Shown here: positions 62,415-64,000 of the stretch, piece by piece | Numbering within the stretch: the first letter of the stretch is position 1 | How the letters are laid out: every line of letters starts with the position of its first letter | Assembly (NCBI RefSeq): GCF_000372865.1 | Contig: NZ_KB889965.1 | Coordinates: 2,959,450-3,023,449, forward strand | Length of the DNA: 64,000 bases | Direction: 5' to 3' | DNA from: Methylosarcina fibrata AML-C10 | GTDB lineage: Bacteria > Pseudomonadota > Gammaproteobacteria > Methylococcales > Methylomonadaceae | The notes under the pieces: generated by a model | What the model saw: the letters and a program-made list of their open reading frames with translations, nothing else | The model's database searches: none | Told to the model about the DNA's origin: nothing | Program-made: the position numbers and the translations under genes

Positions 62415-62867
62415 TCAGATTTTTTTATAGCCGTCGCTGTTACCGCCCACCCAGCGTTCCTGCTCCGACTGGAGCCGCTCTTTTTTCCAGAACGGCGCTT
62501 TCGATTTCAACGCTTCCATGATGTAGCGGCTGGCGTCGAAGGCATCGCCCCGGTGCGCCGCCCATACCGAGACCAGCACGATCGGTTCGTTCGGCCGAAT
62601 CTCGCCGACCCGGTGCACCACCAGAGCATCAAGAATCTGCCAGCGCCGGGAGGCGTCGCCGACGATGTTCTCCAGTTCTTTTTCGGTCATGCCGGGGTAA
62701 TGCTCCAGCGTCATGCCCAGGACGCCGTCGCCTTCATTGAAATCGCGCATGGTGCCGATAAAAATACCGGTTGCGCCGAATTTTCCGAATATCCCGGCCG
62801 AAGCCTCCTGGTACAGGCGCGCCTCGTTCCACGGATCGAAGCCTTCTTCACAGATTTTTACCTTCAT
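62415..62867 (-). CDS. moaE: Molybdopterin synthase catalytic subunit MoaE
   Basis: The 150-residue subunit has FGATGIFIGTMRDFNEGDGV, LEHYPGMTEKELENIV, the conserved HRVGEIRPNEPIVLVSVWAA, and the catalytic Lys region ALKSKAPFWKKERL. With MoaD it puts the two sulfurs on precursor Z. The ATG at 62867 overlaps the moaD stop by ATGA, so the two subunits are translationally coupled. Confidence 0.94.
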   Translation of the reverse strand: MKVKICEEGFDPWNEARLYQEASAGIFGKFGATGIFIGTMRDFNEGDGVLGMTLEHYPGMTEKELENIVGDASRRWQILDALVVHRVGEIRPNEPIVLVSVWAAHRGDAFDASRYIMEALKSKAPFWKKERLQSEQERWVGGNSDGYKKI

Positions 62868-63103
62868 TTGGCGCCTCCGGTAACCGGCGGGAAAAAAGCC
62901 ACCTCGTCGCCGTCCCGGACAACGCTGTTCCATTCCGCATAATTCATGTTGATCGCCACCAACGTATTGTCGGGCACGGCTTTATCCGGCATGCACAACC
63001 GCCATACGTCACGGGCAGTCAGGTTTTCAACGGGGGCCAGAACGTCTTCCGGGCGCCCGGCCTTTTCTTTTAAACTGGCAAAATAGCGGACTTTAATTGA
63101 CAT
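62864..63103 (-). CDS. moaD: Molybdopterin synthase sulfur-carrier subunit MoaD
   Basis: The 79-residue ubiquitin-like protein starts MSIKVRYFASLKEKAGRPED and has the family end DGDEVAFFPPVTGG. The Gly-Gly is normally the very C terminus, which is adenylated and then thiocarboxylated. Here two more residues, AK, are encoded before the stop codon. It would need trimming, or the annotated stop reflects a variant. It is the first gene of the moaD-moaE-DUF2797 unit and is divergent from moaC. Confidence 0.9.
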   Translation of the reverse strand: MSIKVRYFASLKEKAGRPEDVLAPVENLTARDVWRLCMPDKAVPDNTLVAINMNYAEWNSVVRDGDEVAFFPPVTGGAK

Positions 63104-63199
63104 GCTTGATCAGGCAATGATAAAAATTCGGGTTTTATGATGCGGCCCTGCTTTAAAAGGCCGTTCGCTAACCCTTCAAACTCTTTATTGTACCGAATT

Positions 63200-63709
63200 G
63201 TGACGCACACACCACACTTTAACCGGGCCGGGGAGGCCGTCATGATCGATGTAGGCGAGAAAGCCGTGACCGAGCGCACCGCCGTCACGGAAGGCTACAT
63301 CGAAATGAAACCGGCCACGCTGCAATTGATCCTCGCCGGCAACCATAAAAAAGGAGACGTGCTGGCGGTCGCCCGAATCGCTGGCATCATGGCCAGCAAA
63401 AAAACGGCCGAGCTGATTCCGCTGTGCCATCCCCTGCCCATTACCCATGTGGAAATCAATTTGACCGCGGAAACCGAAAAAAATCGCATTCGCTGCCAAA
63501 GCACCGTTAAAACCGTTGCCCAAACCGGCGTGGAGATGGAAGCCCTGACAGCGACTCAGATCGCTCTGCTGACGATCTACGACATGTGCAAGGGCGTGGA
63601 CCGCGGCATGGTCATCCAGTCGGTACGCTTGCTGGAAAAAGCGGGCGGCAAATCGGGACACTGGCAGGCACCGGAAGAAACCGCCCAGGATTTCAGGCAA
63701 GGCCGTTAA
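63200..63709 (+). CDS. moaC: Cyclic pyranopterin monophosphate synthase MoaC
   Basis: The 169-residue enzyme makes precursor Z (cPMP) from the MoaA product. Motifs are [40 protein letters not shown], and [20 protein letters not shown] followed by [10 protein letters not shown]. The GTG at 63200 is chosen because the protein then begins VTHTPHFN, like relatives; the in-frame ATG at 63137 adds 21 unmatched residues. Neither start has a clear ribosome site. moaA is not in the window. Confidence 0.92.
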   Translation: MTHTPHFNRAGEAVMIDVGEKAVTERTAVTEGYIEMKPATLQLILAGNHKKGDVLAVARIAGIMASKKTAELIPLCHPLPITHVEINLTAETEKNRIRCQSTVKTVAQTGVEMEALTATQIALLTIYDMCKGVDRGMVIQSVRLLEKAGGKSGHWQAPEETAQDFRQGR

Positions 63710-63947
63710 GATCATTAAGATAGGAGGAGACAAGACAGGGACAAGACGGAGCGATTCAAAGTCAAGATACGGCCAACTAAACCGGGAGCCGGATAACTTT
63801 TACCAACTCGTTCGCAATTGCATCGGCCGTTTTTTATCGAATATAATCGTGTTTCAAGCTTTTCCAAGCACCGCCGTCAGCCGGTTGCGGCCGGCTTCCA
63901 TTCCTGTCTTATCCTCAGACGCTTACCCAATTACAGCAGAGAACTCC

Positions 63948-64000
63948 ATGCCGATGACCATCAAAGAACTTGCCGATTTATGCGGAGCCCGAATCGAAGG
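63948..64000 (+). CDS. Start of a truncated gene, possibly lpxD or murF
   Basis: Only 17 complete codons are present before the window ends: MPMTIKELADLCGARIE. The helix xTxxELAxLxGAxxxG is the N-terminal pattern shared by LpxD acyltransferases and MurF ligases. The identity cannot be fixed from so short a stretch. The 63710-63947 region before it holds an AT-rich stretch that may be its promoter. Confidence 0.35.
   Translation, partial: MPMTIKELADLCGARIE

Noticed and set aside
63104-63199. Molybdenum-cofactor riboswitch ahead of moaD or moaC
   Set aside because: The intergenic space is under 100 bp and shows no matching complex fold; only a short GGCC inverted repeat was seen.

Overview
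The window is a Gram-negative chromosome segment of moderately high G+C. The gene families (FabI, PpiD, HupB, Lon, IscR, LpxD-like start, TonB receptor, Slp) and the lon-hupB-ppiD-fabI order point to a gammaproteobacterium. Several families of GTAG-headed palindromic repeats and the overall gene set are reminiscent of methanotrophs of the order Methylococcales, but no methane or methanol oxidation gene lies here, so that placement is an inference. No prophage, CRISPR array or rRNA was seen.

Layout. 1-6.5 kb: a DUF3016 protein, then a FecI-type sigma factor, FecR and an STN-domain TonB receptor (iron uptake by cell-surface signalling), with a coiled-coil PD-(D/E)XK protein between regulator and receptor, and a tiny ribbon-helix-helix/membrane-protein operon. 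7.3-15.3 kb: a Type III-like restriction-modification locus (mod, a decayed zeta-like P-loop gene, a REP-associated tyrosine transposase (RAYT), res). This is the most unusual part: REP hairpins flank the RAYT, and two repeat families are inserted in frame inside mod, partly as 51-bp (17-codon) tandem units. 15.6-22 kb: a SAM methyltransferase, a stress set on the minus strand (HPF-cold-shock fusion, Hsp20, second Lon), and a Tat-type exported PLP decarboxylase. 22-37 kb: a P2A calcium-type ATPase, a QseBC-like two-component pair, a SulP-carbonic anhydrase fusion, a MASE1/CHASE hybrid kinase, and a kinase-receiver-diguanylate cyclase operon.

37.6-46.8 kb: a short iron-sulfur operon (iscR, cysteine desulfurase, iscA) with a clear IscR-type promoter, rplM-rpsI, a lipid A glycosylation module (GT2, LAB_N, ArnT-like), a haem-c membrane protein, a CPBP protease, ycgL and dcd. 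47-54.2 kb: the methionine salvage operon mtnB-mtnD-mtnC, an adaptor plus ABC ATPase lacking a permease, and a peptide-binding lipoprotein plus one permease lacking its other partners. 54.5-60.4 kb: fabI, then on the minus strand lon, hupB, tRNA-Val, tRNA-Asp and ppiD. 61-64 kb: slp, moaD-moaE-DUF2797, divergent moaC, and the first codons of a gene that may be lpxD.

Common themes are envelope and protein quality control (two Lon proteases, Hsp20, PpiD, CPBP), signal transduction (three kinase systems and one sigma/anti-sigma system), and repeat-driven remodelling of the restriction-modification locus.
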